DNA from: Desulfobulbaceae bacterium
GTDB taxonomy: Bacteria; Desulfobacterota; Desulfobulbia; Desulfobulbales; Desulfocapsaceae
NCBI GenBank assembly: GCA_011390165.1
Contig: JAABSV010000001.1
Coordinates: 97,890 to 161,889, forward strand
Direction: 5' to 3'
Length of the DNA stretch: 64,000 bases
The notes under the pieces were generated by a model. That model saw only the letters and a list, made by a program, of their open reading frames with translations. It was not told the origin of the DNA and ran no database searches. Shown piece by piece: positions 1 to 8,228 of the stretch; position 1 is the first letter of the stretch; each line of letters begins with the position of its first letter. The position numbers and the translations under genes are program-made.

Positions 1-1
1 T

Positions 2-445
2 AATTTTACCACCAGCAACTGCCTGGTCTACACCGGCACCCACGACAACAACACCACTGTTGGCTGGTTTCTGGGCGACATCCAGAGCGAGGAGCGGCGC
101 GACGAAATCCGCCGTCTGACCAACCGCCGCCCCGGTGACCGGGAGGATATCCACCGCGACCTGATCTATCTTGCCCAGGCCTCCATCAGCCGCCTGTGTA
201 TCTTTCCGTTGCAGGATATCCTCGGTTTCGGTGGCGACTGCAAGATGAACAGCCCTGGGGTGGCAACAGGCAACTGGCGCTGGCGCTGTCCGGCAGATCT
301 TCTCTCCAGCGACAGGGCTGAAGAACTCCGGATCAGCACTCGTCTTTTCGGACGGGGCCGGCGGGCGGCGGAAACAGAAGCGGCGACTGGCCAAAAAGAG
401 GAAGCGGCCGGCAGCGAGTTCTCCCTGCCGACCGCTCCGGACTGA
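2..445 (+). CDS. malQ: 4-alpha-glucanotransferase (MalQ), 3' end only
   Basis: C-terminal 147 residues of a GH77 4-alpha-glucanotransferase (amylomaltase), a cytoplasmic enzyme that moves alpha-1,4-glucan segments during glycogen and maltodextrin metabolism. The partial frame opens at the window edge. It carries the family signature YTGTHDNNTT followed by GW (visible residues 11-22), and further on LGFGGDCKMNSPG and NWRWR, which match the conserved GH77 C-terminal region. After the last conserved block there is a tail of about 50 residues rich in Arg, Ala and Glu, longer than usual. The start lies outside the window, so completeness cannot be judged. The next feature is a tRNA gene with its own promoter, so malQ probably ends its transcription unit here. 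Confidence 0.93.
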   Translation, partial: NFTTSNCLVYTGTHDNNTTVGWFLGDIQSEERRDEIRRLTNRRPGDREDIHRDLIYLAQASISRLCIFPLQDILGFGGDCKMNSPGVATGNWRWRCPADLLSSDRAEELRISTRLFGRGRRAAETEAATGQKEEAAGSEFSLPTAPD

Positions 446-515
446 CGGGCAGGCGGATGTGCCGCCGCCGGACAGAAAGGCGACCCGTTCAGATACGACA
501 TTTTCATAGAAACTG

Positions 516-544
516 TTGACAGCGGCAAGAAGTTCAGGTATAAG
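516..544 (+). promoter_or_regulatory. sigma-70 promoter of tRNA-Glu
   Basis: A consensus -35 TTGACA (516-521) and a -10 TATAAG (539-544) are separated by exactly 17 bases. The mature tRNA 5' end is 14 bases downstream of the -10, leaving a very short 5' leader. This is the best promoter match in the window, as expected for a stable RNA gene. Confidence 0.85.
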
Positions 545-557
545 GCACATCAATTTT

Positions 558-633
558 GGCCCCATCGTCTAGTGGCCTAGGACACTGGCCTCTCACGCCG
601 GCAACAGGGGTTCGAGTCCCCTTGGGGTCACCA
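558..633 (+). tRNA. tRNA-Glu (anticodon CUC)
   Basis: A 76-nt cloverleaf. The acceptor stem is GGCCCCA paired with TGGGGTC (one G-T pair), discriminator A, and the CCA end is encoded. The anticodon stem CTGGC/GCCGG closes the loop CTCTCAC, which places CTC at positions 34-36, so it reads GAG (Glu). The T arm is CAGGGGTTCGAGTCCCCTT. It resembles bacterial tRNA-Glu in the TCGTCTAG start of the D arm and the GGACAC region. It stands alone, with its own promoter and terminator. Confidence 0.97.
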
Positions 634-643
634 GAAAAGATTG

Positions 644-680
644 AAGGGTTTACGGCACATGCCGTAAACCCTTTTTTTTT
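644..680 (+). terminator. intrinsic terminator after tRNA-Glu
   Basis: A perfect inverted repeat, AAGGGTTTACGGC (644-656) with GCCGTAAACCCTT (661-673), has a 4-base loop and runs into nine T residues (672-680). It lies 10 bases after the tRNA CCA and is a textbook Rho-independent terminator. Confidence 0.93.
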
Positions 681-790
681 GGATAAGCCAATGTGCTGAG
701 GTATTGGCTTGTTGGGGGCTGTAGGGATATGCCAACGCAGTTGGTCGTCCCCAGCCCAGACAGCGCCCATGCCGTTCAGGCGGCCTTGTG

Positions 791-1570
791 TCAGCTACAA
801 CTCCAGTTGGGGTTTCTCTTGCCGAGGAAAGCGGCCACCCCCTCCTTGGCATCAGCGGTGGTACAAAGGCGGGCAAAGACCTCGTTCATATACTGGAACT
901 GTTTCTGGTAGTCCATATCCTCGGACTGGTAGAAGGCACTCTTGGCAATCTGCACCGCCAGTGGACTCTTCGCCGCCAGTTCCTCAGCCCATTGCCGTGC
1001 CGCTTCCTCAAGTTCCTCGTGGGGAACCACCCTGTTGACCAGGCCCAGGGCCAGGGCCTCCTGGGCCTTCAGGAGGTTGCCGTACAGGAGCAATTCGAGA
1101 GCCTTTTTCCGGCCAACACAACGGGACACCGGCAGGATCGGGCCGACGCAGTTCAAACCGACATTAATCGCCGTCAACCCCATTTTTACCCGATCCGAGG
1201 CGATGACCAGATCTGCCGCCGCCACCAGCCCCATCCCGTTAGCGGTGGCAACGCCCTGTACCTGAGCGATCAACGGTTTTTTCATCAAAGATATGGCAAC
1301 CAGCGGATTCTCCATCCACTCTATCCACTCCCGGTACTGAACCGCCGACTTACCGGTCAGTTCGTTGACATCAATACCGGCACAAAAGGCCCGTCCGGAG
1401 CTTTTCAAAAGGATCACCCGAACGGCCTGGTCGGCCTCCATGGCCAGCAGCGCCGCATGGAGTTCCCCGGCCATCTCACTGGTAAAGGTATTTAACTGCT
1501 CCGGGCGGTTCAGGGTAACGATACCGAGATGGCTGGCGGTGGTTTCAACAAGGACGGTTGCATAGGCCAT
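791..1570 (-). CDS. enoyl-CoA hydratase/isomerase (crotonase) family protein
   Basis: 259 residues. The ATG at 1570 was chosen because GGAGG sits 7 bases upstream; an in-frame start 90 bases earlier lacks this support. Crotonase fold markers are NRPEQLN near residue 21 and the oxyanion-hole segment SGRAFCAGIDVNEL (58-71). The second hole segment reads VQGVATANGMGL (104-115). The two glutamates of classical enoyl-CoA hydratases are not evident: where they are expected I read ANGMGLV and LNCVGPILP. The C-terminal half, with EALALGLVNRVVP and AFLGKRNPNW, resembles the ECHDC3-like branch. Acyl-CoA binding is likely; hydratase activity is doubtful. It is monocistronic in this window, with no other beta-oxidation gene adjacent. 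Confidence 0.85.
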   Translation of the reverse strand: MAYATVLVETTASHLGIVTLNRPEQLNTFTSEMAGELHAALLAMEADQAVRVILLKSSGRAFCAGIDVNELTGKSAVQYREWIEWMENPLVAISLMKKPLIAQVQGVATANGMGLVAAADLVIASDRVKMGLTAINVGLNCVGPILPVSRCVGRKKALELLLYGNLLKAQEALALGLVNRVVPHEELEEAARQWAEELAAKSPLAVQIAKSAFYQSEDMDYQKQFQYMNEVFARLCTTADAKEGVAAFLGKRNPNWSCS

Positions 1571-1790
1571 AGGGCTACCTCCAGTATACGGGTTGGCGTG
1601 GGCAGGCTGAGGCTGCCGAAAGAGAGGGAGGCGCGGTTCATTTCCCCGGAACCGCGGCACCAGTTTCCAGGCAGGTTACCTCCGTGTTTTTATTTTCGCA
1701 AGGCGTAACACACTGTTGCCTTTCTGGGTCGTACTTAGGACAAGTCGCCAGGCCGGCCTGGTCGAAGAGGATGGAACACCGCCGTACTCA

Positions 1791-2852
1791 TCACTCTTTT
1801 GGGAGGGTAAAGACAAAGTTGGGATGGCCACCGAGCGCTGAAGGCTCGCACCACAAATCACCACCATGGCGGCGGACCAGATCACGGATGACCGGCAGGC
1901 CGATTCCGGAACTCACTTCGCTGTCGAACATTTCAAAGATAGACGACAACTTTGCCGCCGGGATCGGCGCGCCGTTATTAAAGACATTGAGACGGTACTG
2001 GTCGCCAAGATCTTCAAAACCGTAGGCGATTGTCCCCCCTTTCGGGGTGTAGCGGATGGCGTTGGAGAGAAGATTGCGGTAGACGATGCTCAACCAGTTC
2101 TTGTTGGCCGAAACGAGAATCTTGTCGCCGGGAATACCGCCAAGGTAGTTGTCGATCTGGATCTCCCCCGCTTCTATCTCCCGGGCAAATTCACCGAGGA
2201 TCGGGTCAATGATATCCGCCCGCAGATCAAGCCGTTCCTTACGGCCAATCTGGCTGGAGTTCATCACACTCGACTTGTTCAGGTAATCGCCGACAATCTT
2301 CTCCAACCTGCGCAGGCGGTTGAGTACGTCACGGAGGGTCTGGGCAACGCTTTCACTGACCGTCCCGAACCGTCCTCTGGCCAGCAACTGAATGGTGAGG
2401 ATAATCGACACCAAGGGCGATCGCATGTCGTGGGTGGCAATGGAGAGCATCTGCAGAATGTGTTGTTCCAGTTTTTTTCGCCTGGTGATATCCCGGGCAA
2501 TGCCGATCACCCCAACGATCTCGCCGTTGGCATCCTTCCAAGGGAATTTGGAAACCGATATCCACGATTTGTGCCCATCGGGGCGGGTCAGTTCCTCCTC
2601 CTTGTCAATGATGGAAGAGCCGGTTTCCATTATAAAGATCTCATCGTCACGACATTTCTGCGCTTCGGCAAGGGGGAGAAAATCAAAATCGGTTTTACCG
2701 ATCATTTCCTCCCAGTCAACCGCTGAGCGGCGGGCCTTGGCCGCACTGACCAGGGAAAACCTGCCATCCATGTCCTTAAAAAAAACAGAATCTTCGCTAT
2801 GGCGCAGCAGAGCCATCATTTCCGGACATCTTTTCAGGTATGTTCTCTTCAT
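1791..2852 (-). CDS. PAS-domain sensor histidine kinase
   Basis: 353 residues, soluble, no transmembrane segment. A PAS/PAC sensor occupies roughly residues 12-128, with DGRFSLVS and a C-terminal cap ending GVIGIARDITRRKK. The dimerisation/phosphoacceptor helix contains SIATHDMRSPLV, with H141 as the phosphorylated residue. The ATPase domain shows the N box YRNLLSNAIRYTP (N264), a G1-like VFNNGAPIP in which Asn replaces the usual Asp, and SSGIGLPVIRDLV as G2. The ATG at 2852 is used; the only upstream in-frame alternative is TTG. No response regulator lies beside it, so it is an orphan kinase, likely sensing a cytoplasmic signal. The ligand cannot be inferred. Confidence 0.9.
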   Translation of the reverse strand: MKRTYLKRCPEMMALLRHSEDSVFFKDMDGRFSLVSAAKARRSAVDWEEMIGKTDFDFLPLAEAQKCRDDEIFIMETGSSIIDKEEELTRPDGHKSWISVSKFPWKDANGEIVGVIGIARDITRRKKLEQHILQMLSIATHDMRSPLVSIILTIQLLARGRFGTVSESVAQTLRDVLNRLRRLEKIVGDYLNKSSVMNSSQIGRKERLDLRADIIDPILGEFAREIEAGEIQIDNYLGGIPGDKILVSANKNWLSIVYRNLLSNAIRYTPKGGTIAYGFEDLGDQYRLNVFNNGAPIPAAKLSSIFEMFDSEVSSGIGLPVIRDLVRRHGGDLWCEPSALGGHPNFVFTLPKE

Positions 2853-3236
2853 GTGAGACAAATCGTCAGTTGATCCTGAGGCAGGGATACATGGGGAGAA
2901 AGGGAAAAGGGTAAAGACAACGGTGCTGCCATGCTGTTGGCAGTTGGCGACCCAGGAAAAAAATGGGAATATGTTTTAATGCCGCAATTGTAGTGCAGCC
3001 ATTCTCCGCCGTCAATGGCAAAGCGGCGGCCAGCATGACTTGGTAGAGACGGCGTGCTGCCGGTGCCCGGTGCCCACAGTGCCCGGTACCCGCAGTGTCC
3101 GGTGCCCAGCGCCCGGTGCCATTCGGCAGACCACGCAAAAGGCTACTCCCGCGCCCCTTGTTGACAGTTCTGCAGGGACACTGGCGAAGTATGGTCGGGC
3201 ATCGGCAGGATTGCCGGGAAAAGAAGAACTAGGGGG
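2853..3236. other. intergenic region with a degenerate tandem repeat
   Basis: 384 bases between the kinase start and the cydC stop, with no convincing gene. The only structure seen is the 16-bp tandem repeat at 3063-3120. Short frames here have no recognisable domain or ribosome binding site. Confidence 0.6.
3063..3120. repeat. 16-bp tandem repeat, about 3.6 copies
   Basis: Units begin at 3063 (GTGCCCGGTGCCCACA), 3079 (GTGCCCGGTACCCGCA) and 3095 (GTGTCCGGTGCCCAGC), with a partial fourth (GCCCGGTGCC) at 3111. Copies differ at one to four positions and are themselves built from GGTGCCC heptamers. It lies downstream of cydC, between transcription units. Confidence 0.8.
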
Positions 3237-4985
3237 TCAGTATCGGCCATCGCCGACAAGATGCCGGTATCCAGGACAATTAGCGATGAGTTCCGGATGG
3301 CTGCCGGTGCCGACAATCCGGCCATTTTCCATAAAGCAGATCTGCTCCACCCGGTCCAGCGCCTCCTGACTGTGGCTGATCAACAGAGCACTCTTGCCGC
3401 TTAGATTGGCAAACAGGGTCTCGATGAAGCGGTGCCTGCTTCGATTGTCCAGCCCTTCGGTCGGCTCGTCAAGAATCCAGATCGGCGATTTCCTCAGTAG
3501 TGCCCGGGCAAGGACCAGCGCCCGCGCCTCGCCACCGGAAAGACGCGCCCCTCCCTCGCCGGCGACAGTCTCCAGCCGCTCCGGCAGACGGGCGACAAAC
3601 TCGGCCAATTGTGCCCGCTCCAGGGCATCCCAGAGGGTGTGGTCATCGGCCAGCGGATCGGCGAGGAGCAGATTCTCCCGCAGGCTGGCGTTGAAAATAT
3701 GCGACTTCTGCGAGACCAGGGTCACCATCTGCCGCAACTCTTCCTCGCTGTAGTGGGCAATATTTTCTCCTCCGATGCTGATCGTGCCCTGGTCTGGGTC
3801 CCAGAAACGGGTAAGCAGGTGGGCCAGTGTGGTTTTACCGGAGCCGCTTCGGCCAACCAGGGCACAGGTGCTGTGGGCCGGCAGCTGCAGATCAACCGCC
3901 ACCAGTGCCGGTGTCCCAGAGCTCCCCGGATACCTGAAACTGACCTGCTGAAAAATGACGGTACAGTCATCGGGTCTCCTTACCCCCTCCCCCTCGGCCG
4001 GGAAGGAGACGGATGGCGCGGCCTCGCTCACCGCCAGCAGCGAACGGGCGGCAGCACGGATTTTTCCCAGCATCTGGTAGGCCGCCGGCAATGGAAGAAC
4101 CGCCTCGAAGGCAGCCAGGACAGCAAAGGTGACCAGCGCCAGAATGGGGGGGGCAAAGCGCCCTTCCTGGGCCAGAGGAATGGCCAGAAAGAGAGCCGTG
4201 GTCGCCGCCAGGCCGCTCATCAGGGTGGCTAGGGCCGTGCTCAATCCGCCGATCCTGGCCATTTTCTCTTGCAGGCCCAGGAGCCGTTCATTCTCGGCCA
4301 GACGACACTGTCGGTGGCGCTCTGCAGCTCCGGCGATGGCCAGATCCGCCGCTCCCTGCAGGTCTTCCAGCAGTTGAACCCGCAGTTGTGCGGTCTTTTG
4401 CTGGATCTGCCCGCCAACCTGCCGGCCGAGACGGGCGGTGACAAGCGGTAGCAGCAGCCCGGCCGTCAGGGCAAAAAGGACAAATACTCCGGCCAGAGGT
4501 GGTGCCAGCCAGCAGAGAGCGCCGGCCACCACCCCGGTAACCAGCAGGGCAATCAGGGTTGGCGAGACAATCTTGATGAACAGGGTGTCAAGGCTGTCGA
4601 TATCGGCAACAATTCGGCTGAGCAGATCACCGCTGCGCTGGCGCAGGAGACCGGCCGGAGCCTGGGGTTCAACCTGCCGGTACAACCAGACCCGCAGGGA
4701 AGAGAGGAGCCGGAGGGTGGCTTCATGGGCAACCACCCGTTCACCATAGCGCCCAAGGGTTCGGAACAGGGCAAAGCCGCGGATGGCTGCACTGGGGGTG
4801 AAAATATCAAAAAAAAGGCTCGTTGCCAGGCCGAGACCGAACAGTGCCGCCGCCGACAGAAACCAGCCGGAAACCGCCAGCAGGCCGATACTGGCCAAAA
4901 GGGTGACGGTTCCGGCGATGACCGCCCAGAACAACCAGGGCCAATGGGGCCGGGCCAACCTCACAAAAGGGAGCAGTTCCCGCAT
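3237..4985 (-). CDS. cydC: thiol reductant ABC exporter subunit CydC
   Basis: 582 residues. With CydD it forms the heterodimeric inner-membrane ABC exporter that moves cysteine and glutathione to the periplasm, needed for assembly of cytochrome bd oxidase and c-type cytochromes. The N-terminal half is six transmembrane helices; the start (RPHWPWLFWAVIAGTVTLLA, then GWFLSAAALFGL) is typical of CydC. The C-terminal ATPase shows Walker A GRSGSGKTT, signature LSGGEARAL and Walker B IWILDEPTEGLD. The ATG at 4985 overlaps the cydD stop as ATGA, implying translational coupling; a GTG two codons earlier is possible. The length is normal for the family. The bd oxidase genes themselves are not in this window. 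Confidence 0.95.
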   Translation of the reverse strand: MRELLPFVRLARPHWPWLFWAVIAGTVTLLASIGLLAVSGWFLSAAALFGLGLATSLFFDIFTPSAAIRGFALFRTLGRYGERVVAHEATLRLLSSLRVWLYRQVEPQAPAGLLRQRSGDLLSRIVADIDSLDTLFIKIVSPTLIALLVTGVVAGALCWLAPPLAGVFVLFALTAGLLLPLVTARLGRQVGGQIQQKTAQLRVQLLEDLQGAADLAIAGAAERHRQCRLAENERLLGLQEKMARIGGLSTALATLMSGLAATTALFLAIPLAQEGRFAPPILALVTFAVLAAFEAVLPLPAAYQMLGKIRAAARSLLAVSEAAPSVSFPAEGEGVRRPDDCTVIFQQVSFRYPGSSGTPALVAVDLQLPAHSTCALVGRSGSGKTTLAHLLTRFWDPDQGTISIGGENIAHYSEEELRQMVTLVSQKSHIFNASLRENLLLADPLADDHTLWDALERAQLAEFVARLPERLETVAGEGGARLSGGEARALVLARALLRKSPIWILDEPTEGLDNRSRHRFIETLFANLSGKSALLISHSQEALDRVEQICFMENGRIVGTGSHPELIANCPGYRHLVGDGRY

Positions 4986-6790
4986 CAGCACACCCGTTGG
5001 CCGGCAGCAAGCAGCGCGGCATAGTTGCCACCGGCGGCCAGCAATGCATGGTGGCTGCCCGTTTCGACCAGGCGTCCCCGATCCAGAACGGCAATCCGGT
5101 GGGCAAGCCGGGCGGTGTCGAGGCGATGGGTTAACATCAGCACTGTTTTCTTTACTACCAGCTGCTGCAGACTGGCCATCACCAGCCGTTCGTTTTCCCG
5201 GTCAAGCCCGGCCGTCGGTTCATCCAACATGATCAATGGCGCATCTCTGGCAAAGGCCCGGGCCAGAGCCAGCCGCCGCGCCTCGCCACCGGAGAGCTGG
5301 TTGCCCTGCTCACCTATGGGACTGGCCAGCCCGGCGGGCAAGCGCTGGATCAGGTCGGTAAGCTGAGCACGTTTTGCGGCCACCGCCACCGCCTCTGCCG
5401 TGATCTTTGGGTCTCCCAGAGAGATGTTGTCAGCCAGGCTGCCGTAAAAGAGATTCGGTTGCTGGGGCACCCAGGCGATGGAGCCCTGCCAGGCAGTCAG
5501 GCGAAGATGCGACAGAGGGAGACCGTTGACCAAGATTTCCCCCCGCTGCACCGGCAGAAAACCAAGAAGCAGATTGAGCAGGGTGCTTTTCCCGGCCCCG
5601 CTTGCACCGACAATGGCCAGCCACTCGCCAGCCCCTACCTGCAGTGAGAACTCCTCGAGGGCGGCACTCGACCGTTGCGGATAGATGTATTCGACCTGAC
5701 GGAACTCCACGGCTAGCGGCTGACCGGAAGGCAGGATGAGGTCACCCCCGCGCGGCATCTCGGGAACTGGCTGGAAAAGGATCCTATGGAGTTCATCGGC
5801 CGCCCCCAGGGCCTCGGCGCGGGCATGATACTGGCTGCCCAGATCGCGCAGGGGCTGATAAAAATCGGGGGCGAGAAAGAGCAGGAAGAGACCGGTAGCA
5901 AGGCTCAGTTCACGGCCATAGAGACCAAAACCGAGATACTCCAAATAGCTGAGACCAAGAAATACCGCCGTCATGGCGATGGATATGGCAGTGAGAAACT
6001 CGAGGACGGCCGAAGAGAGAAAGGCGACCCGGAGAACTGCCATGGTCCCCCGACGGTAGCTTTCGGAGGAGGCGGCAAGGCGGCCCGATTCCTCCCGGGA
6101 TCGGGAGAAAAGCTTCAAGGTTGTCAGTCCCTGCAGGGTATCGAGGAAGTGAGCGCTCATCCGCGACAGGTGCTGAAAGTTTTTCTGGCTCAATGACTCG
6201 GCCCCGCGGCCAATCATCAACATGAAAAGGGGGATCAACGGCGCAGTACAAAGGAAAACCAGCCCCACCACCCAGCTGATACTCCAGGCAATGAGACCAA
6301 TCATCAGCGGCACGATCAAGGCGAGGGATTTTTGCGGCAGATAGTGGGCAAAATAGCCGTGCAAGGCCTCAATCCGTTCGAGTACGCTACTGGCCAGTGG
6401 AGCTGCTTGCTGTTCCTTGATGAAGATCGGTCCACAGGCAGCCAACCGCGCCAGCAACTGTTGCCGGACAGCACGACGGACCAGGCTGGAGGCACGTTGC
6501 CCGCAAACCTCTCGGCCAAAGACGAGCAGGGCCCGGAGCGGGATAACCACCACCAGGGCGCCAAAAAAAAACAGCAGGGTAGACCTTTCTCCACCTTCAA
6601 TGACGGCAGTGTGAATGATATGGGCAAAAAGGGCTGCCTGGACAATGGCGCAAAGACCGGCAACCGTTCCGAGGACGACGGTGCACCACCGCCAGCGGCG
6701 ACAACAGCGGGCTGTGGCGCGTAACCAGGCAAGCGGTGAGGAGGTATTTGTCGCTGGCCGACGGCCAGGGCTCTGATCGAGGGGTTTCAT
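4985..6790 (-). CDS. cydD: thiol reductant ABC exporter subunit CydD
   Basis: 601 residues; partner of CydC in the cysteine/glutathione exporter. Transmembrane helices fill about residues 35-320. The ATPase domain follows, with Walker A GASGAGKSTLLN, signature LSGGEARRLALARA and Walker B PLIMLDEPTAGLD. I start at the ATG at 6790 (MKPLDQSPGRRP), just before the first membrane segment. The longer reading, 43 residues upstream at 6919, would overlap the next gene by 35 bases and adds an Arg/Ser/Gly-rich stretch unlike the family. The gene ends in an ATGA overlap with cydC. It lies downstream of the cyclase/CNB gene on the same strand. Confidence 0.94.
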   Translation of the reverse strand: MKPLDQSPGRRPATNTSSPLAWLRATARCCRRWRWCTVVLGTVAGLCAIVQAALFAHIIHTAVIEGGERSTLLFFFGALVVVIPLRALLVFGREVCGQRASSLVRRAVRQQLLARLAACGPIFIKEQQAAPLASSVLERIEALHGYFAHYLPQKSLALIVPLMIGLIAWSISWVVGLVFLCTAPLIPLFMLMIGRGAESLSQKNFQHLSRMSAHFLDTLQGLTTLKLFSRSREESGRLAASSESYRRGTMAVLRVAFLSSAVLEFLTAISIAMTAVFLGLSYLEYLGFGLYGRELSLATGLFLLFLAPDFYQPLRDLGSQYHARAEALGAADELHRILFQPVPEMPRGGDLILPSGQPLAVEFRQVEYIYPQRSSAALEEFSLQVGAGEWLAIVGASGAGKSTLLNLLLGFLPVQRGEILVNGLPLSHLRLTAWQGSIAWVPQQPNLFYGSLADNISLGDPKITAEAVAVAAKRAQLTDLIQRLPAGLASPIGEQGNQLSGGEARRLALARAFARDAPLIMLDEPTAGLDRENERLVMASLQQLVVKKTVLMLTHRLDTARLAHRIAVLDRGRLVETGSHHALLAAGGNYAALLAAGQRVC

Positions 6791-6884
6791 ACCTGCCGGC
6801 CGCACTGACAAACACCGGGCAGCTGTGCGGCAAGAGTTGGAAAGGTGTTGCCCGGTGGCACCCTGCCGGCCTTCAGCAGAGGGT

Positions 6885-8228
6885 TCACCGTATTGGATCG
6901 ACCGGTTGTTTTTGGGCACCGGCCAACTGCGCAGACCTTTTCTGGTTCAACCGTTTACGGTTTTCCGCTATCCTTCGGAAAATTTTTTTGATCACCGGCA
7001 GCCTTTTCAGATCCTCACCGGAAATCTGCCTGAGCACCAGATCTGTCCTGGCGATAACCGTGGCACTGCGTCGCCCCATTTTTGGGAAATAGGCCATCTC
7101 CCCGAACACATCACCTGGATTCAAGGTGTTGATCAGTTCACCTTGTAGGTCAAGCACATCGACACTGCCCTGGTCAATGAAGTAGACCCCGTCCGGGTGA
7201 TCGGAATACTGGAGTACCATATCGCCTTTTTTCCGCCAGACCAGTTGAAACAGCCTCTCCCACTCGGTGTTCAGTACCAGGGTCTGGTAGAATTCGGTGT
7301 TCATCGCCTTGAACAGGCCATTGGAGAGATTAAGCAGTCGCACGCCGAGATTACGGCCGGTGGGGTTGCCGATCTGCATGCCGCTATTGACGAAATTTTT
7401 TTCCGGTTGCGGGTAGTTACCGATATATTCAAGTAGCCGCTCGGTGGCCAGGTCCTTCTTGCCGGTTATCTGGCAAAAGAGTTTCTGGGCCGTCAGCAGC
7501 TGCTGCCGTGCCAGAGGGAAATCAGGCAGTATCCCCTGCAGCACATTACCACAGAAGAACTCCACGGCAGAATTTTTTATCGCTATGAATTGTCTGAGCT
7601 TTTCCAGATCGATATCTGCCGGACACTGGTGGATGCCGGGCCGATAAACGGAAAAAATATGCACCGGGTGACTGAAATTTTTCGGCGTCACCTTGCCGAT
7701 GCTGGTGAGATAGGGGGCATGTTCGGTCTGCCAGAAGGCCACCTCCCGATCCATCAGGATGTTCGTGCCAAAAAAGCCGCACAGTTCCTCCAGCCGACTG
7801 GCCACCGAGAAACTGGAACCGAAGCGCATGGTTTTTCCGTCGAGGACCGCCTCGATGATAGTGCCAGTAAAGAGGCCGATACGGGTGGCGGGGATGATAC
7901 CCTGCTCCATTGCCGCCACCATTTTCAAAGCGACATCAAGGGCCTGACCGCACATCCGGTCTTTACCCTGCCCATTTTTTCGTTCAAAAAGGGCCAGGGC
8001 ACCATCGCCGGCAGACGATTCGATCCGCTGCTCCGGACCACAGACCGAACAGACTATCTCCTTGAGGTTATAATGGTACTTGAGCATGAACTGCTTAATC
8101 TCACTCGGCCGCATGTCCATAATCAAGCGAGAGTAGCCAATCATGTCGCTGAGGAGGATGACCACCTCCTTTTCAATACCGAGGAGATCGTCTGCTGCGG
8201 CAGGGGTTGTGGGCATGGTCGATTCCAT
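6885..8228 (-). CDS. class III cyclase-like domain fused to a cyclic-nucleotide-binding domain
   Basis: 447 residues. The N-terminal half (about 20-200) is a class III nucleotide cyclase fold with both metal-binding aspartates, VILLSDMIGYS (D28) and SSAGDGALALFE (D75). The transition-state Arg is kept (SRLEEL, R145), but the usual Asn is Ser (S141 in FGSSFSVAS). The C-terminal part (about 320-430) is a Crp-type binding domain whose phosphate cassette GEMAYFPKMGRRSATV keeps the Glu and Arg that contact cyclic nucleotides. No DNA-binding domain and no membrane segment are seen. The ATG at 8228 overlaps the stop of the upstream exonuclease gene (ATGA), with AGAAGGTG as ribosome site. It could make and sense a cyclic nucleotide, or be a catalytically weakened sensor. 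Confidence 0.85.
   Translation of the reverse strand: MESTMPTTPAAADDLLGIEKEVVILLSDMIGYSRLIMDMRPSEIKQFMLKYHYNLKEIVCSVCGPEQRIESSAGDGALALFERKNGQGKDRMCGQALDVALKMVAAMEQGIIPATRIGLFTGTIIEAVLDGKTMRFGSSFSVASRLEELCGFFGTNILMDREVAFWQTEHAPYLTSIGKVTPKNFSHPVHIFSVYRPGIHQCPADIDLEKLRQFIAIKNSAVEFFCGNVLQGILPDFPLARQQLLTAQKLFCQITGKKDLATERLLEYIGNYPQPEKNFVNSGMQIGNPTGRNLGVRLLNLSNGLFKAMNTEFYQTLVLNTEWERLFQLVWRKKGDMVLQYSDHPDGVYFIDQGSVDVLDLQGELINTLNPGDVFGEMAYFPKMGRRSATVIARTDLVLRQISGEDLKRLPVIKKIFRRIAENRKRLNQKRSAQLAGAQKQPVDPIR

Noticed and set aside
685-710. Inverted repeat AAGCCAAT/ATTGGCTT as a terminator for the crotonase gene
   Set aside because: Read on the minus strand it is followed by an A tract rather than T residues, so it does not fit an intrinsic terminator; it may be a simple hairpin.
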